Shown here: positions 29,374 to 38,945 of the stretch, one piece after another
Numbering within the stretch: the first letter of the stretch is position 1
How the letters are laid out: every line of letters begins with the position of its first letter
DNA from: Marinobacter sp. ATCH36
GTDB taxonomy: Bacteria > Pseudomonadota > Gammaproteobacteria > Pseudomonadales > Oleiphilaceae
Direction of reading: 5' to 3'
Assembly: GCF_023555055.1 (NCBI RefSeq)
Contig: NZ_JAMJPL010000001.1
Coordinates: 930,001 to 994,000 of the forward strand
Length of the DNA stretch: 64,000 nt
Translations under genes and position numbers: made by a program
Notes under the pieces: model-generated
The model's input: only the letters and a program-made list of their open reading frames with translations
Told to the model about the DNA's origin: nothing
The model's database searches: none

Positions 29374-29672
29374 GATTGGTTCTCCTTTTTGGGTGTAAAA
29401 ATGCGCGGACGAAAATCCGCAGGAGCGGTCCGAAAGACCCCCCGAGAAGTGAAAACGCTTTGTTGAGAATGTGCGTTTAAAGGACAGGACAAATGCTATG
29501 ACCTCGGTTACTACGTATAGATAAGGGTAACGCTCTGAGCGTGAGTTACAAGCCATTAATGTAAAATTACAATTGACAGGTTGATAGCGACGCCCGAATT
29601 TCCGGCTGCTTTGTCAACGAAATGAAGCAATTCTGCAGTAGTTTGAAGGGTTGTCCGAGACTGGAGAGCCCC
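29374..29672. promoter_or_regulatory. Divergent control region, osmolyte transporter / M14 peptidase
   Basis: About 300 bp without a gene. Near the transporter side lie two small adjacent hairpins, GCGGA/TCCGC (29405-29420) and GGTC/GACC just beyond, which would fall in the proX leader. Near the peptidase side TTGACA at 29573-29578 is a candidate -35 box, preceded by the short inverted repeat TGTAA-AA-TTACA (29560-29571), a possible operator. No good -10 is seen. These are weak calls made by eye. Confidence 0.35.
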
Positions 29673-30773
29673 ATGACCGAATTACGTGAACTGACCCCTC
29701 ATGCCGCCGTTTCGACAGAGCAGGCCCGCCGGGATAGCCGACAGCGGCAGCTGCTGAGAACCTTCCTGCCGGAGATGGTTCGCCTGGAGCGTACGTTGGC
29801 GGAAGCGCCCGGGCTGGTATCTGTGAAGACGCTTGCGAGGGTTGCCCTGAAGCAGGTCGATTTGCCGATTTACCGGGTTGACCTGGGTAGTGATTCCGCT
29901 GACGCGCCGGTGGTTTTGCTGGTGGGAGGTGTGCACGGGCTTGAGCGTATCGGCAGCGAAGTGGTGATGGCCTGGCTACGCAACCTGCTCGCTCGGATGT
30001 CCTGGGACAATAATCTTCAGGCGCTCCTGAAAAGGGTGCGAGTTACCCTGTTGCCAATACTTAACCCCGGCGGGATGTACCTCAACCAGCGCAGCAATCC
30101 CAACGGCGTCGACCTGATGCGCAACGCGCCAATCACGGCTCAGGATCGCAGTGCCTTTCTGCTGGGCGGGCAAAGGTTTTCCCCACGCCTGCCATGGTTC
30201 ATCGGGGATCCTGAACAGGGCATGGAGGTGGAAAACGAAGCGCTGGAGGCGGTGATCTCCGAATTGTTGCCAGGCCGGCCTTTCAGCGTGGCACTGGACT
30301 GTCACTCGGGCTTTGGCTGGCAGGACCAGATCTGGTTTCCCTATGCGTATCGTCGTCGCCCGATGCGAAGGATTGCGTCGGTGATGGCCCTGAAGTTGAT
30401 CTGGGAGCAAGCATGGCCTGAGCATACTTATCGCTTCGAGCCCCAGTCCCGTCACTATTTGACCCACGGTGATCTGTGGGATTATTTCTACAAACAGATA
30501 AATCGCAGTGGTGAGGGGGCGTTTATTCCCCTTACACTGGAGCTGGGCTCCTGGCGCTGGATCAGAAAACGCCCGCGACAGCTGTTACGTCTGGACGGTT
30601 TTTTCAACCCGCTGGCGCCTCACCGGCATCGAAGGGTATTGCGGAGCCATCTCACCTTTATCGATTTTCTGGTAAGCGCCGCAGCGAACCATGAAAACTG
30701 GTTGCCGCAGGAGAAAGACGAGTCCATGCTTAGAGAAGCCGCTATTGCCCACTGGTACGGGGACCATCACTGA
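29673..30773 (+). CDS. M14 family zinc carboxypeptidase-like protein
   Basis: A 366-residue protein with the M14 metallocarboxypeptidase landmarks in order: the HxxE zinc pair in GGVHGLERIGSEV, the substrate-binding Asn/Arg stretch NPNGVDLMRNAP (normally NxxGVDLNRN), the third ligand in LDCHSGFG and a catalytic Glu in LTLELGSW. Length and lack of a signal peptide suggest a cytoplasmic peptidase or amidase of the DUF2817/AstE-like branch. ATG 29673, six bases after GGAG, is preferred over ATG 29622. An alpha/beta hydrolase gene follows after two bases. Confidence 0.83.
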   Translation: MTELRELTPHAAVSTEQARRDSRQRQLLRTFLPEMVRLERTLAEAPGLVSVKTLARVALKQVDLPIYRVDLGSDSADAPVVLLVGGVHGLERIGSEVVMAWLRNLLARMSWDNNLQALLKRVRVTLLPILNPGGMYLNQRSNPNGVDLMRNAPITAQDRSAFLLGGQRFSPRLPWFIGDPEQGMEVENEALEAVISELLPGRPFSVALDCHSGFGWQDQIWFPYAYRRRPMRRIASVMALKLIWEQAWPEHTYRFEPQSRHYLTHGDLWDYFYKQINRSGEGAFIPLTLELGSWRWIRKRPRQLLRLDGFFNPLAPHRHRRVLRSHLTFIDFLVSAAANHENWLPQEKDESMLREAAIAHWYGDHH

Positions 30774-30775
30774 CA

Positions 30776-31510
30776 ATGCACTGGATTCTGTTGCGTGGAC
30801 TCACCCGGGAGCAGTCACACTGGGGCGGGTTTCCACGTCTGCTTACCGATGCTTTTCCGGGGCAGCAATTTCATCTGGTGGACCTTCCTGGTACTGGCGT
30901 GCATTTCAACGATTCCTGCCCGGATAGCATTCCCGCAATTCGCGAGAAAGTTCGCCAAAGTATCGAACATATCCCGGGACCCTACAGTTTGATGGCGCTT
31001 TCCATGGGTGGGATGGTGGCACTGGACTGGGCCCAGCATGCGATCGAGGGAGAAATCCAGAACCTGGTACTGATCAATACCAGCTCCGGCTTCAGCCCAC
31101 CCTGGCGCAGGATGAGGCCGGGCGCCTGGCCCCGTATCGCGCGATTGTTGGCAAGGCGTGAACTGTTCGATCGCGAAGCCGATATTCTGCGGCTGAGCTG
31201 CAACCACCCGGTGAGCCTGGAAACCATGAAGCACTGGTACAGTATTCAGCGTCAGCGCCCGGTCAGTTTCCAGACTGCCTGGGCGCAGCTGAAAGCCGCC
31301 GCTGCCTTCAAACCGCAACCAGATCGGCCCCTGCCGGATGCCCTGTTGCTGGCAAGCAGGGGAGACCGCATTGTCCACTTGAAATGCAGTGAAGCGCTCG
31401 AACAGCGCTGGCAGTGGACCCTGAAAGTGCATCCCACTGCCGGCCATGATCTGCCCCTCGATGACCCGGAATGGATTATCCGCCAACTGCAATACTGGCT
31501 GCCCCGATGA
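30776..31510 (+). CDS. Alpha/beta hydrolase
   Basis: A 244-residue serine hydrolase. The nucleophile motif is ALSMGG near residue 74, the acid is probably in LASRGDRIVH and the catalytic His in HPTAGHDLPLDDP. The opening WILLRGLTREQSHWGG places the oxyanion loop at the very N-terminus, as in BioH- or MenH-like cytoplasmic enzymes. The substrate is unknown. Two bases separate it from the M14 peptidase gene, so the pair is almost surely one transcript and may work on related substrates. Confidence 0.82.
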   Translation: MHWILLRGLTREQSHWGGFPRLLTDAFPGQQFHLVDLPGTGVHFNDSCPDSIPAIREKVRQSIEHIPGPYSLMALSMGGMVALDWAQHAIEGEIQNLVLINTSSGFSPPWRRMRPGAWPRIARLLARRELFDREADILRLSCNHPVSLETMKHWYSIQRQRPVSFQTAWAQLKAAAAFKPQPDRPLPDALLLASRGDRIVHLKCSEALEQRWQWTLKVHPTAGHDLPLDDPEWIIRQLQYWLPR

Positions 31511-31600
31511 TTGCAGTTGCTTGACGCAACTGTTCTTCCGCGTCAGTCTTCGATACGATTTGAAGCTGTTTATCCACAATGATGTATGGAGCCAATAACA

Positions 31601-32218
31601 ATGAAAGTTCTTGAGACCAAAACCGCCCCGAATCCGCGCCGGGTACGCATGTTCATGTCGGAGAAGGGGCTGCTGGACAAGGCCGAGTTTGTTCAAATCG
31701 ACCTACTGAAAGGCGAGAACCTGACGCCGGAATACGCCGCCAAAAACCCCATGAAGAAAGTACCGGTGTTGGAGCTGGATGACGGCACCTGTATCTCCGA
31801 AACCATGGCCATCTGCCGCTATTTCGAGGAAAGCTACCCGGATACGCCTACCCTGCTGGGTGATACGCCATTGGAAAAAGCGCTTGTGGAGCAGTGGCTG
31901 CGCTGGATCGAGTTCTCTCTCTCCATGCCCACCGGTATGTGTTTCCAGCACACCAGCGGTTATTTCAAGGACCGTATGAATCCCATCAAGGAGTGGGGTG
32001 AGGAGTGCCGTACCATGGTGGAGAAGTTCATGCACTTCCTTAACAAACAGCTGGATGGCAAGGAATATATTTGTTGCGACCGCTTCACCGCAGCCGACAT
32101 CAATGCGTTCACTTCCGTTGCTTTCGGACGGGTGGTGGACATCCGCATCAAGCCTGAACAGACCAATCTCCAGGCCTGGTACGATCGCATCAAGCAGCGC
32201 CCGTCGGCACAGGTCTAA
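31601..32218 (+). CDS. Glutathione S-transferase family protein
   Basis: A 205-residue cytosolic GST. The thioredoxin-like N-terminal half has KTAPNPRRVRMFMSEKG, the cis-proline segment KKVPVLELDDG and SETMAICRYFEESYP. The helical half includes FTAADINAFTSVAFGR, the N-capping motif of GSTs. ATG 31601 is chosen because GGAG lies nine bases before it and the family N-terminus starts there. The 3' end overlaps the convergent diguanylate cyclase gene by four bases. Substrate unknown. Confidence 0.87.
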   Translation: MKVLETKTAPNPRRVRMFMSEKGLLDKAEFVQIDLLKGENLTPEYAAKNPMKKVPVLELDDGTCISETMAICRYFEESYPDTPTLLGDTPLEKALVEQWLRWIEFSLSMPTGMCFQHTSGYFKDRMNPIKEWGEECRTMVEKFMHFLNKQLDGKEYICCDRFTAADINAFTSVAFGRVVDIRIKPEQTNLQAWYDRIKQRPSAQV

Positions 32219-33348
32219 GCACTGACAAAAGGCTCTGGCTCACTGGGTCTGGCGACCTCGACCCGGTTTCGCCCTTTATGCTTGGCCCGGTAAAGGGCTT
32301 CATCGGCGCGACCGATCACCGCGTCAATGACATCACCTTTGCGGAAACTGGCGACACCCAGGCTGATGGTCTGATGAATTCGGTTGTTGCCTGCCGGGAT
32401 ATGGGAATCCGCCATGGATGCCCTGAGCTTCTCTGCAACTGCCATGGCTCCCTGATCGTCGGTGTCCGGGAGCAAGATCAGCATTTCCTCTCCACCCCAT
32501 CGACAGAGTGCGTCTTGCCGTCTGAGTGCGCCTTTTAGCCTTCTTGCAGTCTCCTGGAGCACCAGGTCTCCGGCATCATGCCCAAAGGTGTCGTTCACCT
32601 TTTTAAACAGGTCAAGGTCACCGAGCACAAGGCTGAACGGTTTGCCGGTGCGTTGCGCATGTTGCAGTTCGTGATTCAGCAGCGGCGATATCGCCCGCCG
32701 ATTCAACAACCCGGTCAACTCATCTGTTCCTGCCATTTCCGCGATTTTCTGACGGGCCCGGAATTCACTGGTGAGAACCCTGCGGAAGGCTTCCATGACG
32801 ATCATGCCGATGACCATCATCATCAGGGGATCAAAAAAGAGCGGCAGTACGTCCCCGAAAGAGATGTTGAGAGCGGTGGCTGCACCCGTGAAAAGCACCA
32901 GCAGAGGCAGGAATAGCAACGCCCATTCCCGGATGCCCCGCACGGCCAATACTGAAACACCGAAGAAGCTGATCACCAGGCCATTGCTGATCTGGTACAG
33001 CCCTGCAGACTTGTTTTGCAGGTATAACAGCAGCATGGACAGGATCATCGCCATCACCGACAGCCCCATTAATCGCAAAAAATATCGGTTGGGCCAGCGA
33101 GAATTGCCAGTGTAGTGAGTTATCAGAGTCATCGATGCGGTCAGGATTACCGGTAACCGTAGCAGAAACTCGATGCCAACCAGGTCAGAGCTGTGACTGT
33201 TACGCAGAGGATGGGAAAACTGGTAGATCAACACAGTTACCAGCAGCAACCAGGCAGCCACCACGGCAACCTTACCTTCCAGTGCCCGCAGATGAGCTTC
33301 GTAGGCAGGTTGCCACTTTTCTGGTATCGCTGACCCTGAAAATTGCAT
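32215..33348 (-). CDS. Membrane diguanylate cyclase (GGDEF)
   Basis: A 377-residue inner-membrane protein. Five or six hydrophobic segments fill residues about 30-200, followed by a GGDEF domain with DELTGLLNRRAISPLL, VLGDLDLFKKVNDTFGHDAG and the active-site loop WGGEEMLIL. GGEEM is an active-type variant of GGDEF. An RRQD motif five residues upstream fits the RxxD product-inhibition site. It should make cyclic-di-GMP in response to a signal reaching its membrane part. The AT-rich 220 bp upstream probably holds its promoter. Confidence 0.9.
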   Translation of the reverse strand: MQFSGSAIPEKWQPAYEAHLRALEGKVAVVAAWLLLVTVLIYQFSHPLRNSHSSDLVGIEFLLRLPVILTASMTLITHYTGNSRWPNRYFLRLMGLSVMAMILSMLLLYLQNKSAGLYQISNGLVISFFGVSVLAVRGIREWALLFLPLLVLFTGAATALNISFGDVLPLFFDPLMMMVIGMIVMEAFRRVLTSEFRARQKIAEMAGTDELTGLLNRRAISPLLNHELQHAQRTGKPFSLVLGDLDLFKKVNDTFGHDAGDLVLQETARRLKGALRRQDALCRWGGEEMLILLPDTDDQGAMAVAEKLRASMADSHIPAGNNRIHQTISLGVASFRKGDVIDAVIGRADEALYRAKHKGRNRVEVARPSEPEPFVSA

Positions 33349-33571
33349 GCTGGAACGGCTCGTTGGATTTTTGATAGCTGTCTTAATAATTTTTTAGTAA
33401 ATATTTGCATAAAGCAATGAAGTAAAGTGCGTACCTACAAGGGGTAGGTTGAACGTGCAATGGAACTGTCATCGGAGGTAGAGGAGGATGGTTCTTGCGC
33501 GCTAGACTAATAAGGTTATCTTCATCGGTTTCAGGTGGTTTTTCATTTCAGGAACAGGCTATTGGCCCATT

Positions 33572-34186
33572 ATGAGACAGTCCCGGCAATTACAATGTGC
33601 TCTGGAGGCCATTGATCAGGCTAACCTGGCAGACCCCAACCAGGAGCAGTTAGGTAACGACCTTCTCCCGAAAGAGTACGCCTATAGCCTGCATATGACG
33701 CGTTGGCTGCATGAGCTTGAGGATGACCCTTCAGAACGAATGCAGATCGCCTGCCGCGCCCAGCACATTGAGCGCTGGACGATGCCCCGCAGCGATTTCC
33801 CGGAAGGGCGCAAGGCTTATTATGAATGGCGCCAGGCCTGTGGACGGATGCATGGCAGGAAGGCTGCGGAAATTATGGTCGGGTGTGGTTATCCGCAATC
33901 AGAATGCGAGCGGGTGGAAACCATCCTGACTAAGCGTGAGCTACGCAAAGATGAAGATACTCAGTTACTGGAAGACGTGGCCTGCATGGTGTTTCTGGAG
34001 CGTTACTTCGCGGAATTTTACGAACAGAAGGCGGATTACGACCGCGAAAAATGGCTGCGCATCGTGCGCCGTACCTGGGGCAAGATGTCTCCGCGGGGGC
34101 ATGCGGCAGCGCTGAAACTGGCTGAGGGCATGCCGGCGCATCTGCTGGCGTTGCTGCAGGAGGCTTTGGCTGAACCTGAGGGTTGA
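33572..34186 (+). CDS. DUF4202 family protein
   Basis: A 204-residue soluble protein that I place in DUF4202 from memory. It is largely helical. Conserved-looking polar residues include LHELEDDPSERMQIACRAQH, ERWTMPRSDFPEG and YYEWRQACGRMHG, whose His and Asp residues suggest a metal-dependent HD-like fold; this is inference. The function is unknown. No strong ribosome site precedes ATG 33572. It is convergent with trpC, with hairpin copy 2 in between. Confidence 0.75.
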   Translation: MRQSRQLQCALEAIDQANLADPNQEQLGNDLLPKEYAYSLHMTRWLHELEDDPSERMQIACRAQHIERWTMPRSDFPEGRKAYYEWRQACGRMHGRKAAEIMVGCGYPQSECERVETILTKRELRKDEDTQLLEDVACMVFLERYFAEFYEQKADYDREKWLRIVRRTWGKMSPRGHAAALKLAEGMPAHLLALLQEALAEPEG

Positions 34187-34198
34187 CTCGGCTGGTGC

Positions 34199-34309
34199 AC
34201 AGGCCGGCGAATGGGTCGGGCCAAAATACGCTGTAAATACGTCCCTGTACGCTCGGCTCCGCCATCCATGGCTCCGCACGATTTTGGCCCGACCCACCCG
34301 CCGGCCTGT
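34199..34309 (-). repeat. Long hairpin repeat, copy 2 (core type B)
   Basis: Inverted arms 34199-34227 and 34281-34309 (29 bp each) match at all but two adjacent positions. The core (34228-34280), read on the reverse strand, has GTGCGGAGCCATGGATGGC and then the shared TACAGGGACGTATT. It lies between the convergent DUF4202 and trpC genes. No T-run flanks it on either side. Confidence 0.9.
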
Positions 34310-34322
34310 ATAAGCTTTGGAG

Positions 34323-35144
34323 TTAGCCCTCCGGAAAGAACAGCTCTTGCAGTTTCCTGCCAGGCTCTTCTGCGCGCATAAACGACTCACCCACCAGAAA
34401 GCCGTATATGCCGCGGCTGGTCATGGCTTCTACATCACCTCTGGCCATGATGCCGCTTTCGGTAATGGTCAGGCGGTCGGCAAAGATGCGTTCATGCAGA
34501 TCGAATGTAGTGTCTAGCGAGACCTCAAATGTATGCAGGTTTCGGTTGTTGATGCCCACCAGTGGTGTTTTCAGAGTAAGAGCGTCGTCCAGCTCTTCAC
34601 CGTCGTGAACCTCCACCAACACGTCCAGCCCGATTTCATGGGCGATGCCTTCCAACTCCTGCATCTGATCTCTGGTCAGGCAGGCGGCGATCAACAGAAT
34701 GCAATCCGCCGCGATGGCTCGGCTCTCGAATACCTGATAGGGCGCCACCATGAAGTCCTTGCGGATAACCGGCAGGCTGCAGGCATTGCGAGCGGATTTC
34801 AGGTAGTCCTCGTGGCCCTGGAAGAAGTCCTTGTCGGTGAGTACTGACAGGCAGGCGGCACCGCCTTTTTCGTAGCTCTCGGCGATGGCTTCGGGCACAA
34901 ATGGATCCCGAAGGACGCCTTTGCTGGGGGAGGCCTTCTTGATTTCGGCAATGACCGCGGGCGTCCGCTGTTCGATACGGGTGCGTAGCGCGTTAGCAAA
35001 GCCTCGTGCTGGCGGTTGGTCACCGGCTATGGCTTTCAGGTCGTCTATTGAAACCGCGCGCTTGCGCTCATCGATTTCCTCCCATTTCCTGTCGACAATT
35101 TTCCGTAGAATGGTGGGAGTCTTGTCCAAATGTCTGTCAGTCAT
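34323..35144 (-). CDS. trpC: Indole-3-glycerol phosphate synthase
   Basis: Closes the indole ring in tryptophan synthesis. The 273-residue barrel enzyme shows [20 protein letters not shown] near residue 65, the catalytic [42 protein letters not shown] and [12 protein letters not shown]. All catalytic Lys and Glu residues expected in TrpC are present. ATG 35144 gives the normal N-terminus; the frame runs 16 codons further but into repeat-derived sequence. It is the last gene of the trp operon, with hairpin repeats on both sides. Confidence 0.96.
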   Translation of the reverse strand: MTDRHLDKTPTILRKIVDRKWEEIDERKRAVSIDDLKAIAGDQPPARGFANALRTRIEQRTPAVIAEIKKASPSKGVLRDPFVPEAIAESYEKGGAACLSVLTDKDFFQGHEDYLKSARNACSLPVIRKDFMVAPYQVFESRAIAADCILLIAACLTRDQMQELEGIAHEIGLDVLVEVHDGEELDDALTLKTPLVGINNRNLHTFEVSLDTTFDLHERIFADRLTITESGIMARGDVEAMTSRGIYGFLVGESFMRAEEPGRKLQELFFPEG

Positions 35145-35168
35145 ATCAGGCCCGTAAAATGTATGCGA

Positions 35169-35278
35169 GAGCCGGTGGGGAGGCCTTTCCAAAACTGTCG
35201 TCAGCCATGGATGGCTGACGTCAAGCCCTACATGGACGTACTTGCGGGCGTGTTTTGGAAAGGCCTCCCCACCGGTTC
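35169..35278 (+). repeat. Long hairpin repeat, copy 3 (divergent core)
   Basis: Arms 35169-35195 and 35252-35278 pair over 27 positions, 24 consecutive perfect ones next to the core plus a G:T wobble. The core (35196-35251) has an enlarged internal palindrome: ten bases 35199-35208, GG, then ten complementary bases 35211-35220. Both sides of this inner stem differ from the other copies in a matched way, so pairing is kept. It fills the trpD-trpC gap. Confidence 0.9.
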
Positions 35279-35306
35279 GTCCGGCTGCAAAGTCAGCAGG
35301 CCGGGA

Positions 35307-36335
35307 TTAAAAACACTGTGAAAAGTCAGCCAGCTCGGACATCTTTCCGGCAGCCAGGCCAGAACCCATGGCGTCCAGCGCCATTTCCACGCCTTCTTTG
35401 GGCGTCTTCGCCAGTCCTGCCACGTAGATAGCTGCACCGGCATTCAGTGCGATCAGGTCGCGGGCTTTTTCGGCCATTTCATCGTGTCCCCGTCCGAAAG
35501 CGGAACGGATCAGTTTCAGTGAGTCCTCGGCGGTGTCCACGGTCAGACCGACCAGTGACTGGCTCTTGATGCCGAGGTCTTCGGGAGTGATGTCGTATTC
35601 GGTGACGTCGCCGTTTTTCAGTTCTGCCACATGAGTGGCGCTGGCCAGGCTGATTTCATCCAGGCCGTCTTTCGAGTGCACAACCATGATGTGCTCGGCG
35701 CCGAGGCGGTGCAGAACTTCGGCCATAGGGCGGCACAGCTCTTTGGTGAACACGCCGATCAGCTGGCGCTTGACGCTTGCCGGATTGGTCATGGGGCCGA
35801 GGATATTGAAAATGGTCCGGCATCCCAGTTCCTTGCGCGGGCCGATGGCGTGTTTCATGGCGCCGTGGTGGGCCGGGGCAAACATGAAGCCGACGCCAAT
35901 CTGTTCCACGCAGCGGGCAACTTCCTCCGGCGCCATCTGCAGGTTGATGCCCAGGTTTTCAAGCAGATCGGCGCTGCCGCTTTTGGAAGACACCGCACGG
36001 TTGCCGTGCTTGGCGACAAAACCGCCGGCAGCCGCTACAACAAAAGAGGCGGCGGTAGATACATTGAACAGGTTGGCGCCGTCACCGCCGGTACCAACGA
36101 TGTCCACCAGCGGCTCGGCGTTGACCGTTACGCCAGTGGCCAGTTCCCGCATGACTTCCGTTGCACCGGTAATTTCGTCAATAGTCTCACTTTTCAGGCG
36201 CAGCCCCATCAGAAAGGCCCCGATCTGCGCATCGGTGGCTTCGCCTTTCATCACGATGCGCATAACGTCCTTCATTTCCTCCGTGGACAGGTCCAGGTTG
36301 GAGGCAATGCGGTTCAGTGCTTCTTTCATGTCCAT
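35307..36335 (-). CDS. trpD: Anthranilate phosphoribosyltransferase
   Basis: Transfers phosphoribose from PRPP to anthranilate. The 342-residue protein has the PRPP loop [39 protein letters not shown], the anthranilate-site segment [19 protein letters not shown] and [13 protein letters not shown], all close to Pseudomonas TrpD. ATG 36335 gives [10 protein letters not shown], the normal start. It is isolated within the operon: hairpin copies 4 and 5 lie between it and trpG (478 bp), and copy 3 lies between it and trpC. Confidence 0.97.
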   Translation of the reverse strand: MDMKEALNRIASNLDLSTEEMKDVMRIVMKGEATDAQIGAFLMGLRLKSETIDEITGATEVMRELATGVTVNAEPLVDIVGTGGDGANLFNVSTAASFVVAAAGGFVAKHGNRAVSSKSGSADLLENLGINLQMAPEEVARCVEQIGVGFMFAPAHHGAMKHAIGPRKELGCRTIFNILGPMTNPASVKRQLIGVFTKELCRPMAEVLHRLGAEHIMVVHSKDGLDEISLASATHVAELKNGDVTEYDITPEDLGIKSQSLVGLTVDTAEDSLKLIRSAFGRGHDEMAEKARDLIALNAGAAIYVAGLAKTPKEGVEMALDAMGSGLAAGKMSELADFSQCF

Positions 36336-36451
36336 TAACGGGCCCCTTCGGTAAATCTGCCTTTGTATTCTGGGTTTTGGTCTAGCTTAGCAAGTTTCTG
36401 TTTGGTGTAGGGCCTTTTGCTGTGATAGCCCGCTAAATTGGATGCGCTGTC

Positions 36452-36559
36452 GATGGCTGGGGTGGCCACTGCCCAAAAACGCCTCAAGACATCCCTGTGC
36501 GGCTCGAGCTCCGCCATCCATGGCTCCGCACGTTTTGGGCAGTGGCCACCCCAGCCATC
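36452..36559 (-). repeat. Long hairpin repeat, copy 4 (core type B)
   Basis: Arms 36452-36478 and 36533-36559 are perfectly complementary over 27 bp. The core (36479-36532), read on the reverse strand, is nearly identical to copy 5 (two substitutions and one indel), yet the arms differ. It lies between trpG and trpD, nearer trpD. Confidence 0.92.
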
Positions 36560-36663
36560 TCCTCTCGAATCCGGGTGAGGGCTTCTTCAGCACTCATTCC
36601 GTCTCAACTGTCTTCTGCTTTTCGAGATGTGTAGGGAGAACATACCGGAACAGCGGGCTCAGA

Positions 36664-36776
36664 GGGCCTTGGTGGGTAGAGCTGTTACCAAACCGTGCGG
36701 AGCCATGGATGGCGGAGCCCGAGCCGCACAGGACGTCTTGAGGCGTGTTTGGTAACAGCTCTACCCACTAAGGCCC
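36664..36776 (+). repeat. Long hairpin repeat, copy 5 (core type B)
   Basis: Arms 36664-36693 and 36747-36776 pair over 30 bp with a single G:T wobble. The core (36694-36746) has GTGCGGAGCCATGGATGGC and GGACGTCTTGAGGCGT. It is inverted relative to copy 4 and lies 37 bp downstream of the trpG stop. Confidence 0.92.
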
Positions 36777-36813
36777 GTAATCAGAACCACGCCCCAAAGG
36801 CCACCCAACAGAA

Positions 36814-37392
36814 CTAACTTCTAAGAAAGTTCCGCAAAAGCTCGTGCCCCTGCTCAGTCATAATCGACTCGGGGTGAAACTGAACCCCCTCGATGGGCAA
36901 CGTCTTGTGGCGAACGCCCATGATTTCTTCCACCGAGCCATCCTCATTGCGGGTCCACGCCGTGACTTCCAGACAGTCCGGCAGGGTGTCCTTGTCGATC
37001 ACCAGGCTGTGATAGCGAGTGGCCTGCAGCGGATTGCTCAGGCCACGGAATACGCCCAGATCCTTGTGGTATACCGGGGACACCTTGCCATGCATTACCC
37101 GCCCGGCGCGGATCACATCGCCGCCGTAGACTTGCCCGATGGCCTGATGGCCCAGGCATACGCCCAGGATTGGCAATTTGCCGGCAAAGTGGCGGATGGC
37201 GGCCATTGAAATGCCGGCCTCATTGGGCGTGCAGGGCCCCGGCGAGATCACCAGGCGTTCCGGTTTCAGGGCCTCGATTTCCTCTACCGTGATTTCGTCG
37301 TTGCGGTAGACATGCACATCCGCCCCCAACTCGGCCAGATACTGCACCACGTTGTAGGTGAAGGAATCGTAGTTATCGATCATCAGCAACAT
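36814..37392 (-). CDS. trpG: Anthranilate synthase glutamine amidotransferase subunit
   Basis: Supplies ammonia from glutamine to TrpE. The 192-residue class I amidotransferase has the oxyanion motif [14 protein letters not shown], the nucleophile [12 protein letters not shown] (Cys near residue 79) and the catalytic His-Glu in [14 protein letters not shown]. It starts at ATG 37392 with GAGGAA seven bases before, 16 bp after the trpE stop, so the two subunits are co-transcribed. In some relatives the same protein also serves PabB. Confidence 0.97.
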   Translation of the reverse strand: MLLMIDNYDSFTYNVVQYLAELGADVHVYRNDEITVEEIEALKPERLVISPGPCTPNEAGISMAAIRHFAGKLPILGVCLGHQAIGQVYGGDVIRAGRVMHGKVSPVYHKDLGVFRGLSNPLQATRYHSLVIDKDTLPDCLEVTAWTRNEDGSVEEIMGVRHKTLPIEGVQFHPESIMTEQGHELLRNFLRS

Positions 37393-37408
37393 AATCCGTT
37401 CCTCCGCC

Positions 37409-38896
37409 TCAGTGGTCGAAATCGTTGTAGGTTTTGGCGACCGCGCGGAAGATGGCGCGGCCCTTGTTCATGGTTTCCTTCCACTCGAGGCGGGGTACCG
37501 AATCCGCCACCACGCCGGCGCCGGCCTGGATATGCAGGGTGTTGTCCTTGATCACCGCCGTGCGGATGGCAATGGCGGTGTCCATATTGCCGTTGAACGA
37601 CAGGTAACCCACGGCGCCGCCGTAGACGCCCCGCTTCACCGGCTCCAGCTCGTCGATGATTTCCATGGCGCGGATCTTGGGCGCGCCGCTGAGGGTGCCT
37701 GCGGGCAGGGTGGCGCGCAGGACATCCAGGCAACTGGTGTTTTCTTTCAGGCGACCGGTCACGTTGGAGACGATGTGCATGACGTGGGAATAGCGCTCCA
37801 CAATCATCTTGTCGGTCAGTTTCACGGTTCCGGTTTCGGAAACCCGGCCGGCGTCGTTGCGGCCCAGGTCGATCAGCATCAGATGCTCGGCGATCTCTTT
37901 CGGATCGGCCAGCAGTTCCGCTTCCAGGGCTTTGTCCTCGGCATCGGTGGCGCCGCGCTTGCGGGTGCCGGCAATGGGTCTCACGGTGACTTCTTCGTCT
38001 TCTACCCGGGCCAGGATTTCCGGCGACGAACCGACGATGTGGAAGTCGTCCAGGTCCAGGAAATACATGTAGGGGGAAGGGTTCAGCACGCGCAGTGAGC
38101 GGTACAGGTTCAGTGGCGGTGCCTCGAACGGGATGGACATGCGCTGGGAGATAACGGTCTGCATCACATCGCCGTCCAGCACGTATTCCTTGATCTTGCC
38201 CACGGCCGCTTCGAACTTCTCCTGGTTGAAACCGGAGATGAAATCGCTCTCGTCCACCGTTTTGCCCCGCAGATGTTCCGGAGTGCGCGGGGCGTCGGCG
38301 GTTTGCCGGTGCAGTCGCGATTCCAGCTCGTCAATACGCTGCAGGGCCTGTTCGTAGGCGCCTTGCTGCTCGGGGTCGGCGTGGACAATCAGGTGCAGCG
38401 TGCCGCGCAGGTTATCGAACACTACCACCTCGTCGGACACCATCAGCAGGATATCGGGTGTGCCAATCCTGTCCGGTGGACAGGTCTTGCGCAACCGCTT
38501 TTCAATGTAGCGCACGGTGTCGTAGCCAAAATAGCCCACCAGGCCGCCGTTGAAACGAGGCAGTTCATCCAGGTCCGGCGCATTGAAGCGGGCCTGATAT
38601 TCTTCCACGAAGGTCAGTGGGTCGTCTGCCGTGGTTTTCTCCACCACCTTGCCGTCACGGGTAATAACGATGCTTTGGTCGTAAACCTTGAGAACTTCCC
38701 GGCTGGGCAGGCCAATGATGGAGTAACGGCCCCACTTTTCACCACCCTGCACGGATTCGAACAGGTAGGAATAGGGGCCACTGGCCAGTTTGAGATAGGT
38801 GCTCAGAGGCGTGTCCAGGTCGGCCAGGACTTCGCGGTAAACAGGGATACGGTTAAAGCCGGCGTTGGCGAGCTCGGCGAATTGCTCGGGTGTCAT
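37409..38896 (-). CDS. trpE: Anthranilate synthase component I
   Basis: Converts chorismate and ammonia to anthranilate, the committed step of tryptophan synthesis. The 495-residue enzyme shows the N-terminal Trp-site region ([20 protein letters not shown]), the chorismate-binding segments [44 protein letters not shown] and [19 protein letters not shown]. The LFESV-type motif suggests feedback inhibition by tryptophan. A Trp-rich leader peptide (38946-39008) precedes it, so transcription or translation is probably also attenuated. Confidence 0.97.
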   Translation of the reverse strand: MTPEQFAELANAGFNRIPVYREVLADLDTPLSTYLKLASGPYSYLFESVQGGEKWGRYSIIGLPSREVLKVYDQSIVITRDGKVVEKTTADDPLTFVEEYQARFNAPDLDELPRFNGGLVGYFGYDTVRYIEKRLRKTCPPDRIGTPDILLMVSDEVVVFDNLRGTLHLIVHADPEQQGAYEQALQRIDELESRLHRQTADAPRTPEHLRGKTVDESDFISGFNQEKFEAAVGKIKEYVLDGDVMQTVISQRMSIPFEAPPLNLYRSLRVLNPSPYMYFLDLDDFHIVGSSPEILARVEDEEVTVRPIAGTRKRGATDAEDKALEAELLADPKEIAEHLMLIDLGRNDAGRVSETGTVKLTDKMIVERYSHVMHIVSNVTGRLKENTSCLDVLRATLPAGTLSGAPKIRAMEIIDELEPVKRGVYGGAVGYLSFNGNMDTAIAIRTAVIKDNTLHIQAGAGVVADSVPRLEWKETMNKGRAIFRAVAKTYNDFDH

Positions 38897-38945
38897 GGTA
38901 AAGATTCCTGAAATCTGATCGGTATGGTGGTATTTCGGGCGGCAT

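Larger units (their letters stand above)
36336..36813. other. trpG-trpD intergenic region with two hairpin repeats
   Basis: The longest gene-free stretch in the window, inside the trp operon. It holds hairpin copies 4 and 5 in opposite orientation, 104 bp apart, and short unique sequence around them. I see no open reading frame with a believable ribosome site and no convincing internal promoter. Small frames that cross the hairpins are by-products of the palindromes. Confidence 0.7.

Noticed and set aside
34199..34309. Reading the hairpin repeats as simple Rho-independent terminators
   Set aside because: The stems are much longer than usual, the core is conserved across copies, and no T-run follows either arm. 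A role in termination is not excluded but does not explain the core.
36336..36813. Small coding frames across the trpG-trpD gap
   Set aside because: Frames of 60-100 codons run through the palindromic repeats on both strands with no ribosome site and no family likeness.
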